Origin: Weeksella virosa DSM 16922
GTDB taxonomy: Bacteria; Bacteroidota; Bacteroidia; Flavobacteriales; Weeksellaceae
Direction of reading: 5' to 3'
DNA length: 64,000 nt
Assembly (NCBI RefSeq): GCF_000189415.1
Contig: NC_015144.1
Coordinates: 62,001-126,000 of the forward strand
A program made the position numbers and the translations under genes. Below are positions 53,465 to 62,527 of this stretch, one piece after another; the stretch's first letter is position 1; each line of letters starts with the position of its first letter. The notes beneath the pieces were generated by a model. The model saw only the letters and a program-made list of their open reading frames with translations. It had not been told where the DNA came from and did no database searches.

Positions 53465-53488
53465 CAAAGCCTGCCGTAACAGGCTTTG
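53465..53488 (-). terminator. Hairpin between tube and chaperone genes
   Basis: CAAAGCCTG (53465-53473) and CAGGCTTTG (53480-53488) form a 9-bp stem with a 6-nt loop in the only sizeable gap of the tail operon. On the minus strand it is followed by TTTTAAC, a weak U-run. It may reduce transcription from the abundant tube gene into the chaperone gene. Confidence 0.6.
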
Positions 53489-53521
53489 AAAAAATTAAAA
53501 AAAATAAAAATGAGAAAAAAC

Positions 53522-53938
53522 CTATTGTTGTCTTTTGACGTCGATAAAAATCAACGGTAACTCTACCTCCATGTTCGTTGCGCCTTGTGCTAAACTTTTG
53601 GCCACTTCGGTAAATTCGGCTTCCACCAAAACATCTGTCACCATTTGTCCACCGTCTTTTGGCACATAAGTCGCGATTACCTCAAACGACAATGCGAGAA
53701 TGTCATTATTAGGTGCATCACGCGTCATGGCTTCTAATTCCGACTGCCAAATTTTGATTCGCCCTTCGTATTCTTTGTTTCCACGTAAAACTTTGTGTGG
53801 TTTACAACCACGTCCACGCAAAAGTGCTTTTTCTTGTTTTTCGGTATATTCCAATTCGGTAATACCTTCCAGAATTCGTCCGCCAATAGCGACCGACAAA
53901 TCACACCAACTGTATTGTTTACTACTCCATGTTGCCAT
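53522..53938 (-). CDS. Tail tube protein
   Basis: 138 residues; follows the sheath gene as usual for contractile tails. YSWCDLSVAIGGRILEGITELEYTEKQEKALLRG (key words LSVAIGGRILEGI, EKALLRGRG) and EVELPLIFIDVKRQQ are typical of tube proteins of Bacteroidota myophages. Confidence 0.82.
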   Translation of the reverse strand: MATWSSKQYSWCDLSVAIGGRILEGITELEYTEKQEKALLRGRGCKPHKVLRGNKEYEGRIKIWQSELEAMTRDAPNNDILALSFEVIATYVPKDGGQMVTDVLVEAEFTEVAKSLAQGATNMEVELPLIFIDVKRQQ

Positions 53939-53939
53939 A

Positions 53940-55106
53940 TTAATCGATTTGAGTGGTGAAACCTATATTTACAATGATCTCCTTAGCGTAACCAACCGGT
54001 AACAATCGTATTTCTACGTTCAAGACACCTGTTGATACAATGTTTTGATTCGTATCAATCACACATCGCACAGCAGATAATTTACCTTGATCTACCATTA
54101 GCGTTTTAATGTTTCGCTCTATGTTTGCTTGCCAGTTTTTCAAAATTGCTGGATGAATGCTTCCGTTATCAGACAATGGAACCTCGTCACTCAACTCTTC
54201 TATTAACGTATCGTAACCAATCAAAACCGCTTCATCCATTACAAAACCATTCGCCAATGATTTGAAATCATCGGTAACGTTGGTTAAGGTTGCATCATCG
54301 GTAAAGTAGTATCCCGAACGACCAGCAAACGTTCTGAAGAAGGTATAACCTTTATCATGGATTGTGTCTAAGGCATTTGATAAACTTTCAACAGCTTCAC
54401 CATTGGTGAAATAAGCCTGTTCATTGAGCACCGCACCATCTTTTACACGCGCTTGACTGCGTTGCGATGGAATACTCGCTTGCTTACCAAGATTCAATCC
54501 AATGCTCGCTTCGTTTGCTCCATCGTTGTTAGCGATAAGCATCGAAACGCGATTAAAATCACTTTCGGTATAATCTCTCAAATCCGAAACCATACCGCTA
54601 AAATTGTTGGCCGAAATGATTGCACGGAACGGGAAATATTTATCTGCAAAGTCATCAGCTAACGCTTGAAGCTTCGGAACTGCCAACGACACATCCGAAT
54701 CAATTCCTGCAGTTAATGTTGGTACTGTAGTCGCTTTTTTTATCAATCCCACAACTCTCACACGTCCCTTGGCATCTGAAATTAATCGGGTTAGATAATC
54801 AGCATTTATATCTGACATCTGCTCGTACGTTGTTGCATCTGAAACCAACATCAACCACAATTCCACGCCCGAACCTGCAACACTGTAAAAATCCTTTATT
54901 TGTTGATGCATAAATGCATTTTCAGTTGCAGTAATTCCCAAATCTTCAGCATCTTTCAAAGAAAAGATTTGATAGCTTTTACCCAGTTGCACTTTGTCTG
55001 TTACGGTAACACCCGTACCGATGAGCGCAGCAATTTTCTGCACTTCACCGGTCGAGTAATTCAACCCATTTTTGCTAACGTTAAATATAACTCTTGGTAA
55101 TCCCAT
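53940..55106 (-). CDS. Contractile tail sheath protein (DUF2586-like)
   Basis: 388 residues, somewhat short for a sheath. N-terminal VIFNVSKNGLNYSTGEVQKIAALIG and GKSYQIFSLKDAEDLGIT, middle YTESDFNRVSMLIAND, and C-terminal ILNVEIRLLPVGYAKEIIVNIGF fit the sheath family. It shows that the phage is a myovirus. The tube gene follows after one base. Confidence 0.85.
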   Translation of the reverse strand: MGLPRVIFNVSKNGLNYSTGEVQKIAALIGTGVTVTDKVQLGKSYQIFSLKDAEDLGITATENAFMHQQIKDFYSVAGSGVELWLMLVSDATTYEQMSDINADYLTRLISDAKGRVRVVGLIKKATTVPTLTAGIDSDVSLAVPKLQALADDFADKYFPFRAIISANNFSGMVSDLRDYTESDFNRVSMLIANNDGANEASIGLNLGKQASIPSQRSQARVKDGAVLNEQAYFTNGEAVESLSNALDTIHDKGYTFFRTFAGRSGYYFTDDATLTNVTDDFKSLANGFVMDEAVLIGYDTLIEELSDEVPLSDNGSIHPAILKNWQANIERNIKTLMVDQGKLSAVRCVIDTNQNIVSTGVLNVEIRLLPVGYAKEIIVNIGFTTQID

Positions 55107-55555
55107 TAGTTTGTTTCGTTTTCGTTGTTTTCAACTTCTTTGGTTACTTGATCAGCATCTACGTTCTCAGAACCATCAACATCAGCCACACCATTCAATC
55201 CTTCATCAGATACATCTGCTAAAGCTTTTTCCAATGCTGCTACAACCGTTTTACGTTTTTTACCAACTTGCTCCTTGATCAAGTAACTGTAAGCTTCATC
55301 TCTGCTTAAATTTGGTATTTCGGCAATGATTTCGTTTGCACTATTGTCTAGGAATCCCGACGGCACTAAAACTTCCTTTTCACCTACCGTATTGGTAAAA
55401 TCATACGTCGCATCCTCCTCCAAGGTTGCGTTATGATTATTTCTGTCTTTTTTATGTAAAAACAGAAATCCGTCAGCTGAAGCAAAAACCGCATTTACTT
55501 GTGGATTTTGCTCTAAGAAAACTTTCGCTTTGCGTTCTATTGCTTCTTTCTTCAT
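55106..55555 (-). CDS. Hypothetical phage head/neck protein
   Basis: 149 residues. N-terminal helix (ERKAKVFLEQNPQVNAVFAS), central LSRDEAYSYLIKEQVGKKRK and an acidic tail (DVDGSENVDADQVTKEVENN). It lies between the capsid and sheath genes, with its stop overlapping the sheath ATG by one base. A head-decoration or neck role is possible; no family recognised. Confidence 0.6.
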   Translation of the reverse strand: MKKEAIERKAKVFLEQNPQVNAVFASADGFLFLHKKDRNNHNATLEEDATYDFTNTVGEKEVLVPSGFLDNSANEIIAEIPNLSRDEAYSYLIKEQVGKKRKTVVAALEKALADVSDEGLNGVADVDGSENVDADQVTKEVENNENETN

Positions 55556-55557
55556 GA

Positions 55558-56397
55558 CTATACAATTGCACCTAAATACTTAGGCGAGTTAGCACGTATT
55601 TTCCCAACCAATGCACGTTGCGCAAATGATAAGGTATCAGACTGAGTTCCCGAATCGCGCAATGTCGCATACATTTCAGTTGTTCCAAAACAACGGAATA
55701 CTTCATCTTTCACCCAGGTGAAAGTTCCACGAACATCACCTTCTTCAGCAACCGCTCCGAATGGTTTTTTAGCACCTACAGAAGTGTAAAGTGGATTCTG
55801 AGAATAACGGTGAACTTTAAAGCCGTACAATTGCTTCTCATTCAAAACTTGTTTGTAAAGCTTGTAATCTTCTTTTTTCAGCTTCGCCATGTGTTGCGGT
55901 GTGAAACAAATGTTTAATCCATCAACGATATCACGATCACCATAGAAAGCTTCCAAGTCGATAATCGCATCGATAATGGAATCATTCCCTAATACTTTCA
56001 CAGCATTATCACCACCACCTGTTTGTGGTGCCCACGCATGTGCAGCACGTCTACCAATATTTTTACCTAATGCGGTTCTATGTCGATTGATAACCGATGC
56101 TCGGCGATCATAAGCTAACTCTACTTCTTGTAAATCACGATGACGTGTTTGTTCGGTAGAATAAGTGTGTAACACAACTTCATTCGGAATATCCGAAACA
56201 TCTGCAAAAGGTAACGGATCATCTGAAGCTGCGAAAAAATCTTCGTGTACTCCAGGTTCAATTCCTGCCTCTGCCAAATGCAAAGTATTGTTGTTCACAT
56301 ATTCTGACATATCGCGTGATTCAATCACGAACGAATGATCAGGTACTGGATTCTCTTGAATCCCTGCTACCCATATTTCTCTTTGTAATCCAGGCAT
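55558..56397 (-). CDS. Major capsid protein
   Basis: 279 residues. Position after the protease/scaffold gene and features such as ELAYDRRASVINRHRTALGKN, NICFTPQHMAKLKKEDYKLYKQVL and the C-terminal FAQRALVGKIRANSPKYLGAIV fit the HK97-fold major capsid protein of Bacteroidota Mu-like phages. The ATG overlaps the protease stop by one base. Confidence 0.82.
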   Translation of the reverse strand: MPGLQREIWVAGIQENPVPDHSFVIESRDMSEYVNNNTLHLAEAGIEPGVHEDFFAASDDPLPFADVSDIPNEVVLHTYSTEQTRHRDLQEVELAYDRRASVINRHRTALGKNIGRRAAHAWAPQTGGGDNAVKVLGNDSIIDAIIDLEAFYGDRDIVDGLNICFTPQHMAKLKKEDYKLYKQVLNEKQLYGFKVHRYSQNPLYTSVGAKKPFGAVAEEGDVRGTFTWVKDEVFRCFGTTEMYATLRDSGTQSDTLSFAQRALVGKIRANSPKYLGAIV

Positions 56398-57395
56398 TAT
56401 TTTGTATTTACTTGTTCAACATATCGTTTACCTTGACCATACGCTTTTGCTAACTTCACGTAGCGCTCTGGCTCTTCAGCATTGATTCTTTTAAGTTCGA
56501 TTGGATCGTGCTTTTGTAAGTAGTCAAAACACTCTTTAGCGTCTGCATGATTATTAGGCTTTGTTCCTTTTGCACCCAATACAATTTCGGCTACTGTTCC
56601 TTGACCAGCTTCTTGTTTCAATTCAGCTTTTTTGTCTGCAATCAATTTGGCAAATGATTCTTTTTGACCATTATGATCATTTTTGAAAGCCAATAGAATG
56701 GCAGGTTTTGAAACCTCTGGTAATAATCCCAATTCCACAGCTTCTGTCACAATTGTTTCAGCCTCACTTACACGTTGGGCTTCCAATTCTTGCTCGGCAG
56801 TTTCAGCACGTTTGTCCGCTTCCTGAGCTTTCTTTTTTAAATTTTCGATGCCGTCTAATACGGCATTTTCATCAGCGTTAGCGCTTAACGCCAACGATAA
56901 TGCTATTGTTTTTAAAGACATATCTACGTTTTTATATTCTGATTTTAGTTTTCGGAGTTCAACCGTTGATCCATTGCGAGAGAGTTTTAATGCATCATTA
57001 TTCCCACCAACATCAACAATGCTGATTTCGATAAGCTTACACTTGGTTACGGTTTCCATGATTTGATTTGGCAAAGTAAGAGATGAATCCAACGATGTTT
57101 CAACAACATCTGCATGCAAAGATGCCATGCGTATATAACCACGCTCAACCTTACCTGCAATCTCTTTGGCAAACTCATCGGCTTCATCAAATTCGATTTC
57201 TGCTAATAGTTTACCGTCTTCCTTCCAAAGCTTGACGCATCGACCAATCACACGTTTTGGATCATCAAATGCACGTACATGTCCATATAAGACCACAGGA
57301 TTGCGTTCGTATTGTGATACATCAATTCCAGCGGTTAAAATGCGATAACCATATTCATTTACATTTTCGGTACTGACGATAAATTGATGCGTCAT
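56397..57395 (-). CDS. Prohead protease with C-terminal scaffold (Mu I/Z-like)
   Basis: 332 residues from ATG 57395 (MTHQFIVSTENVNEYG); the frame opens at a TTG 11 codons earlier. Residues about 1-150 have the HK97-type protease pattern: catalytic His in VVLYGHVRAFDDPKRVIGR, Ser in GYIRMASLHADVVE. Residues about 170-230 form a coiled coil (NLKKKAQEADKRAETAEQELEAQ) followed by an Mu I-type scaffold end. It processes the scaffold during head assembly. It is the first gene of the minus-strand late operon. Confidence 0.82.
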   Translation of the reverse strand: MTHQFIVSTENVNEYGYRILTAGIDVSQYERNPVVLYGHVRAFDDPKRVIGRCVKLWKEDGKLLAEIEFDEADEFAKEIAGKVERGYIRMASLHADVVETSLDSSLTLPNQIMETVTKCKLIEISIVDVGGNNDALKLSRNGSTVELRKLKSEYKNVDMSLKTIALSLALSANADENAVLDGIENLKKKAQEADKRAETAEQELEAQRVSEAETIVTEAVELGLLPEVSKPAILLAFKNDHNGQKESFAKLIADKKAELKQEAGQGTVAEIVLGAKGTKPNNHADAKECFDYLQKHDPIELKRINAEEPERYVKLAKAYGQGKRYVEQVNTK

Positions 57396-57465
57396 GCTCA
57401 AGTAATTTAATTTGAAATATTTGAGCAAAATTCAATCGAAAATCACAAGAATAAAAAAAACAAAT

Positions 57466-57517
57466 CAACCATTGTAAAAATATTTACAACCATTGTATCA
57501 ATACTTTACAACCATTG
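57466..57517. promoter_or_regulatory. Three direct repeats CAACCATTG, candidate late-gene operator
   Basis: CAACCATTG occurs at 57466-57474, 57487-57495 and 57509-57517, i.e. 21 and 22 bp apart, about two helix turns, mostly flanked by TTTA/TA on one side and TA on the other. It lies in the 150-bp gap between the divergent head/tail and packaging operons. A regulator bound here could control both. No consensus promoter box is clear. Confidence 0.65.
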
Positions 57518-57547
57518 AATTAAAGTATCAATTAAGATTATTTCTTA

Positions 57548-57850
57548 ATGAAATTTGCATCTATGATAGATCTAATATTGGATGAAGATTTAGAATTCGA
57601 AGACGGTGATTTTGCATTAGGTGAAAGTGATCGGCAACATATTAAACACATTTTAAAAGCATTTAAAGGTGAGTTTAAAGAATACCCAGAAATCGGTGCC
57701 AGCATTGAAGAAATGCTGAACGATGATCGTTTTACCGAATTTTTAATCGAAGCGAAAAAAAATCTGCAATACGATGGTGTAGCAGTACGTAATATTTCAT
57801 TTAACCAGGACGGAAAATTAATTGTAGATGGAGAATACCAAAAAGACTAA
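57548..57850 (+). CDS. Phage W/gp25-like baseplate protein
   Basis: 100 residues. DLEFEDGDFALGESDRQHIKHIL and FKGEFKEYPEIGASIEEMLN match the GPW/gp25 baseplate wedge pattern in Bacteroidota phages. It is the first gene of the plus-strand operon, away from the other baseplate genes. Its 3' end overlaps the terminase small subunit gene by 23 bases. Confidence 0.7.
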   Translation: MKFASMIDLILDEDLEFEDGDFALGESDRQHIKHILKAFKGEFKEYPEIGASIEEMLNDDRFTEFLIEAKKNLQYDGVAVRNISFNQDGKLIVDGEYQKD

Positions 57851-58322
57851 AAACGGAAGAATGACATCAGCCGAACGTGATTATAAACGTTCTGAAGCGA
57901 AAAAACTGTTTGTTCTTGGACTGTCCATCATAAACATTAGTGAACTGATAAGCGTTGGCGAAAAAACACTACGCAATTGGCGAGAACTGGACAAATGGGA
58001 CGAAGAAAAAGAAATCAACAACATTCGGCCAAGCGAAATCAAAAAAATGATTCTTCAATATGTTTTGGATGTGAAAAATGGTGAAACACCACGTTACAAA
58101 GCCGATGACTTGGCAAAGGTATCGGCAGCATGGGATCGACTGGATGATAACCGAAAACGAGCTGTAAACGCTATGGAATCATTCGACGATTTCTCGGGTG
58201 ACATGATGCTGTTGGCTGGGCAAGCAAATGGTAAAAAAAGAGAAAGTATTTTGGAATTACTCAAAGCCATTCGCCCTTATTTGGACAAATACATTACTAA
58301 ACTTCTTGCAGAAAATGACTAA
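57828..58322 (+). CDS. Terminase small subunit
   Basis: 164 residues. An HTH near the N-terminus (EAKKLFVLGLSIINISELISVGEKTLRNWREL) would bind the pac region; a helical C-terminus (ILELLKAIRPYLDKYITKLL) contacts the large subunit. It overlaps the large subunit gene by 8 bases. Confidence 0.8.
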   Translation: MENTKKTKNGRMTSAERDYKRSEAKKLFVLGLSIINISELISVGEKTLRNWRELDKWDEEKEINNIRPSEIKKMILQYVLDVKNGETPRYKADDLAKVSAAWDRLDDNRKRAVNAMESFDDFSGDMMLLAGQANGKKRESILELLKAIRPYLDKYITKLLAEND

Positions 58323-59889
58323 AACAGAACTAAAAGAAGCCAAAGAAAGGTATTTTTTGAATTCTAAACGGATCAAAGAAATTTCGGCAAATGGATTAAT
58401 CCAAGAAACATCAGAACAACAAGAAAAAAGAATACAACACCTCTTAAAACCTGAAAATTATTTAGCGTTTTTCGATTATTATTTTGGAGTTGACTCAGGC
58501 TTATCATTAGCCGATGCGCCATGTGCTAAATTTCACTTGGATAGCTATTTAGAAGTTTTTAATAATCCTTTTATCAAACAACAACGGCGATGGTTCAGAG
58601 GTGCAGCGAAATCTATCCATTCAAACGTTGGCAATGTTACACATCTGAAACAAAATAATGAATTATTTTTTGGTCTAATCATCGGTAAAACAGAAAAGCA
58701 TTCCAAGTTATTATTGTCAGATCTACAAATGCATTTAGAATCTAACGAACGTTATATCAAAGATTTTGGAATTCAAATGCAATACGGAGACTGGGCAGAC
58801 GGACAGTTCGAAACCATTGACAAACGATTCTTTATGGCTCTGGGTCTGAACCAACCCTTTAGAGGACTTAGAAACGGAGCTAATCGTCCAGACTTTGCAT
58901 CTATGGATGATTTGGAAGATAGAAAGCAGGCAAAAAATGCGGAGCTCACTCGCGAAAATGTGCAAAAACTGACTGGCGATTTGGGAAAAGCAGGTCAAAA
59001 GCAACGCTTTAGACAAATTATGGCCAATAATTTCATTGTGAAAAATGGAATCATAGATGGTTATGCTGAAAAATACAAAAAGTCGAAAAACTTTTCAATT
59101 TCAACTGTTAATCTATGTGACGCAAATTTTAATCCTTCATGGCCAGAACGCTATTCGAAAGAAGATTGTATTGCAATTGTTGAAGATTCTGATTGGCACA
59201 CATCACAACGGGAAGATTTTAATAACCCAGTCGAAGAAGGAAAACGAATTAAAGAAGAATGGATCCACTATAAAAAAACGCATGGTAATCAAATACACAA
59301 TGGATTAATAGCGCATTGGGATTTATCGTATTCGGCTGACGGTGATTACAAAGCTGGCGCAATTGTATCAATTGACAAAGGACGTGCACATGTACTAAGA
59401 ATATTCAACAGACAATGTGAAAGACCAACAGCTATGAATATGCATTATCAGTGGCAAAAAGAGTTCAATGCGAAAGGGATGAGCATCATTTCTTTTTACG
59501 ACGCCACGGCGGCTCAAAAAGTTGTTTACGAACCCGATTGGTTAATCGCCTGCGAAGAAAACAATGCAGTTGACATTCCATTTCCAGAACATCAAAGTGG
59601 TGACAAACACGATCGTATTGATGCTACTTTAACCAGTGCTTTTATGCGCGGCTTAATCACTTTTGACGAAAAATTAAAAGGAACTCCCGACATGGAAAAA
59701 GCATTAGATCATATTCTTGCTTTTGAAAAAGGTACGAAAACGCCTGATGATATTTTAGACGCACTTGAAGTATGCATTAGAAAGGGGCGGTTATTATTTG
59801 GCTATTCGCAAAAAGAAGATCAACAAAATATAAAACCAACCATCGGTAAAAAAAACCGAAACAATCGACGCAAAAACAGAAGAGTATGA
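58315..59889 (+). CDS. Terminase large subunit
   Basis: 524 residues from ATG 58315 (MTKTELKEAKERYF); upstream in-frame residues lie inside the small subunit gene. ATPase part: RRWFRGAAKSIHSNVGN (Walker A-like) and the following FASMDDLEDRKQAKN (Walker B-like). Nuclease part: HWDLSYSADGDYKAGAIVS and IDATLTSAFMRG with conserved Asp residues. It packages DNA into proheads. Confidence 0.88.
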   Translation: MTKTELKEAKERYFLNSKRIKEISANGLIQETSEQQEKRIQHLLKPENYLAFFDYYFGVDSGLSLADAPCAKFHLDSYLEVFNNPFIKQQRRWFRGAAKSIHSNVGNVTHLKQNNELFFGLIIGKTEKHSKLLLSDLQMHLESNERYIKDFGIQMQYGDWADGQFETIDKRFFMALGLNQPFRGLRNGANRPDFASMDDLEDRKQAKNAELTRENVQKLTGDLGKAGQKQRFRQIMANNFIVKNGIIDGYAEKYKKSKNFSISTVNLCDANFNPSWPERYSKEDCIAIVEDSDWHTSQREDFNNPVEEGKRIKEEWIHYKKTHGNQIHNGLIAHWDLSYSADGDYKAGAIVSIDKGRAHVLRIFNRQCERPTAMNMHYQWQKEFNAKGMSIISFYDATAAQKVVYEPDWLIACEENNAVDIPFPEHQSGDKHDRIDATLTSAFMRGLITFDEKLKGTPDMEKALDHILAFEKGTKTPDDILDALEVCIRKGRLLFGYSQKEDQQNIKPTIGKKNRNNRRKNRRV

Positions 59890-60365
59890 CACCAAGAACT
59901 GAGCTATACATCAAAATTAAAGAAGTCTTAAAAACAATTCCAGCATTGGAATATGTAGCATTGTTTCGGAATCAATTAAGCAATCCGGAACGTTTTCCCG
60001 ATCTGTGGACCGCAGCACTCATCAAAATAAATGCAATCGAGTACACCACCATGACTGAAGAAAACCAAGAAGGAAATTGCTCAGTTGAGATATACTTGTA
60101 CACAAAGGACGGATTTACAGATCAACATGCCACTACTGAGGACTCGGATGAGGGATTAATTGAACTGGAGCTTTTGGACAGCATTACAGAAAAATTACAA
60201 TTCTTAAAAGGTGATTATTTCAAACCATTGAAGCAATCGACTGATGAAGCTCTCGATCAAGAATTAGACGGCATCATGAGTTATGTATTACGTTTCGATA
60301 CGCAAATCTACCGATCGGTGAACAAAATTTATCATCAGAATAAAAAAATCAAAATCATAGCATAA
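59886..60365 (+). CDS. Phage connector/tail-completion protein (gp37-like place)
   Basis: 159 residues. Pattern ELYIKIKEVLKTIPALEYVALFRNQ at the start and CSVEIYLYTKDGFTD in the middle is like minor tail/neck proteins. It lies between terminase and the gp36-like gene with overlaps on both sides. The function is a guess from place. Confidence 0.6.
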   Translation: MTPRTELYIKIKEVLKTIPALEYVALFRNQLSNPERFPDLWTAALIKINAIEYTTMTEENQEGNCSVEIYLYTKDGFTDQHATTEDSDEGLIELELLDSITEKLQFLKGDYFKPLKQSTDEALDQELDGIMSYVLRFDTQIYRSVNKIYHQNKKIKIIA

Positions 60366-60787
60366 TGGCATTTTTGACACAAACAGAACTCATTACGGTT
60401 GCCCCATTGGAAATCGTGAAGCTCATCAATAATGATGACGAAAATATTACAGATGAAATCATTACCGAAAGCATCGACATTATGAAATCTTATTTATTCA
60501 AGTATTACGACACCAAAAAGATTTTCGAAGCTGAAAGTGATGCAAGATCAAAAGTGATTTTGAAATACCTAAAAGACATTGTAATCCACGAAATATACAA
60601 ACGCAGATCGTCACGATATAATGAAACGGCAAAGGCCGATTATGACGAAGCTATGCTGTGGCTCGACAAAGTGGCAAAAGGAAGTATTGATGTTGATTTA
60701 CCCACCAATAATGAGGATGAAGACAACCAAAACGCATCATCATTTATGCGCACAGGTGGTAGGAAGTCTTATCGAAATCATTGGTAA
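60365..60787 (+). CDS. gp36-like (DUF1320-type) head-tail connector
   Basis: 140 residues, FLTQTELITVAPLEIVKLINN and ILKYLKDIVIHEIYKRRSSRYNETAKADYDEAMLWLDKVAKG (key words VIHEIYKRR, DEAMLWLDKVAKG) follow the gp36 pattern of Mu. Stop overlaps the next start (TAATG). Confidence 0.78.
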   Translation: MAFLTQTELITVAPLEIVKLINNDDENITDEIITESIDIMKSYLFKYYDTKKIFEAESDARSKVILKYLKDIVIHEIYKRRSSRYNETAKADYDEAMLWLDKVAKGSIDVDLPTNNEDEDNQNASSFMRTGGRKSYRNHW

Positions 60788-61269
60788 TGTTAGGAGCTCT
60801 AAAAAGAAAACTTAACCGTTTTGCAGACAATCTGAAAGATGATTTGACCACCATTATCGAGGTAGAAGGTTTGAATTTCATTTCAGAAAATTTTCAAAAA
60901 GAAGGCTTTGATGAAGGGCAAAACAAATGGAAAGAAAGAGCAACTACCGACAAAAGAGGTCGCGACATTACACGCTATCGTACCAATCGAGTTGGCAGAA
61001 AAGGCAGTTTGAACAAATACGGTAGAACGACACAAGGCAGACCAATTTTAACTGGTCACAATACCGGAGGTGACAAACTTAGAAATTCGTTTCGCGCACG
61101 TAAACAAGGTAATGCAGTTGCATTTTTCACCTATAAAAAATATGCACAACGCCACAATGAAGGCTTAAAAGGAATGCCGAAAAGACAATTTATGGGAAAA
61201 TCGAAAGTATTGGACAAGAAAATCAAAAAACAATTTACCCGATACATTAAAACAAGACTGAAATTATGA
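60787..61269 (+). CDS. gpG-like virion morphogenesis protein
   Basis: 160 residues from ATG 60787 (MLGALKRKLNRFADNL). ENFQKEGFDEGQNKWKER, RPILTGHNTGGDKLRNSF and KKYAQRHNEGLKGMPKRQFMG are the motifs of Mu gpG/tail-completion proteins. In contact with gp36- and portal-like genes by overlaps. Confidence 0.85.
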   Translation: MLGALKRKLNRFADNLKDDLTTIIEVEGLNFISENFQKEGFDEGQNKWKERATTDKRGRDITRYRTNRVGRKGSLNKYGRTTQGRPILTGHNTGGDKLRNSFRARKQGNAVAFFTYKKYAQRHNEGLKGMPKRQFMGKSKVLDKKIKKQFTRYIKTRLKL

Positions 61270-62462
61270 GTTCAATTATAAATAAAACATCATCGACTAC
61301 TTTTTCTTTATCAAAAAGCGAAAAAAACAACGTAAACAAAGTCACTAAATTAATGGTGGATTTGATTCGACGCAACAAAAGATTATGGCGAAAAGAAATC
61401 AACGATTGGCAATCTGCTCGATTGGCACGATACAATGTAGATCAACCAAATTTACAACCACTTGACGAAGTCTATGACGACATCATGATGGATGGTCACC
61501 TTACAGGTATCACCGAAAACAGAACGCTGCGTACAACGAACAAAGATTACATCTTTTCAATCGATGGCGTAAAAAATGATAAACTGACCGATTTCATTAA
61601 AAATAAAACATGGTTCGAAGAAACCATTCATATGGCGCACAATTCGGTCTATCGTGGTCATTCGCTTATTTGGATCAAAGATTTTGACAAAGGCAACATC
61701 AAAAAAGTTGAATTGGTACCAAGAGGTTTAATTGTCCCAGAACACAACTTAATGAAGTATCAATATGATACCTTTTCAGGTATTGATTTTAGCACAGTAG
61801 AAACTTTGATTTATGCACAATTCTATGACAATGTTGGCCTGCTCGAAAAAGCGGCACCTTACACCATTCTGAAACGTCACTCTTGGGGTTCTTGGGACGA
61901 ATTCGAAGAATTGTATGGTGTGCCGATTCGTATTGCCAAAATTGCTTCACAATCAGAAGTCGTGAAAAATGAAGTAGCGGACTGGTTGGCCGAAATGGGT
62001 TCTGCTGCTTATGCTGTTTTCCCATTAGGCACCGAAGTCGACATTAAAGAAAATAGCAAAACGGATGCATTCCGTGTGTTTTATATGAAAATTGAAGCCT
62101 TGGATAAAGAGCTGTCAAAGCTTATCCAACATCAAACAATGACCACCGAAAACGGGGCATCAAAAGCACAAGGAAATGTACACGAAAACACATTGAAAGA
62201 ATTGGTGTATGCTGATGAAAAAAAGATGCTTTCATTTCTCAACGACGAACTTGTTCCTGCCATGCGAGCGGTTGGATATGCCATTCCCGAAAATGCTAAA
62301 ATCAGCATCGAAGCGACAAAGGATTCAGAAGTACAAATCAAAATTGATGGTGAACTGATGCGCAACGGCTATGTATTGAAGCAAAACTACCTAGAAGAGG
62401 TTTACGGCGTAGAAATCGAAGCAATGCCAACCGCAAATGAAAACAAGCCGGGAAAGCTCTAA
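61266..62462 (+). CDS. DUF935 portal protein (Mu gp29-like)
   Basis: 398 residues. LDEVYDDIMMDGHLTGITENR, GHSLIWIKDFDKGNIKKVELVPRG and LLEKAAPYTILKRHSWGSWDEFEELYGVPIRI (key words LLEKAAPYTILKRHSWG and FEELYGVPIRI) are hallmarks. The portal ring is the entry for DNA and the tail joint. Start overlaps the gpG-like stop. Confidence 0.92.
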   Translation: MSSIINKTSSTTFSLSKSEKNNVNKVTKLMVDLIRRNKRLWRKEINDWQSARLARYNVDQPNLQPLDEVYDDIMMDGHLTGITENRTLRTTNKDYIFSIDGVKNDKLTDFIKNKTWFEETIHMAHNSVYRGHSLIWIKDFDKGNIKKVELVPRGLIVPEHNLMKYQYDTFSGIDFSTVETLIYAQFYDNVGLLEKAAPYTILKRHSWGSWDEFEELYGVPIRIAKIASQSEVVKNEVADWLAEMGSAAYAVFPLGTEVDIKENSKTDAFRVFYMKIEALDKELSKLIQHQTMTTENGASKAQGNVHENTLKELVYADEKKMLSFLNDELVPAMRAVGYAIPENAKISIEATKDSEVQIKIDGELMRNGYVLKQNYLEEVYGVEIEAMPTANENKPGKL

Positions 62463-62527
62463 GCCTGATTGAACTTCACTATCGTTCGCATTGTTGTGAC
62501 CATGAAGCTATTCAATTAGCGAAATGG

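Noticed and set aside
57397-57428. Upstream extension of the protease/scaffold gene to a TTG
   Set aside because: The extra 11 residues do not look native and an ATG with protease-like N-terminus follows.
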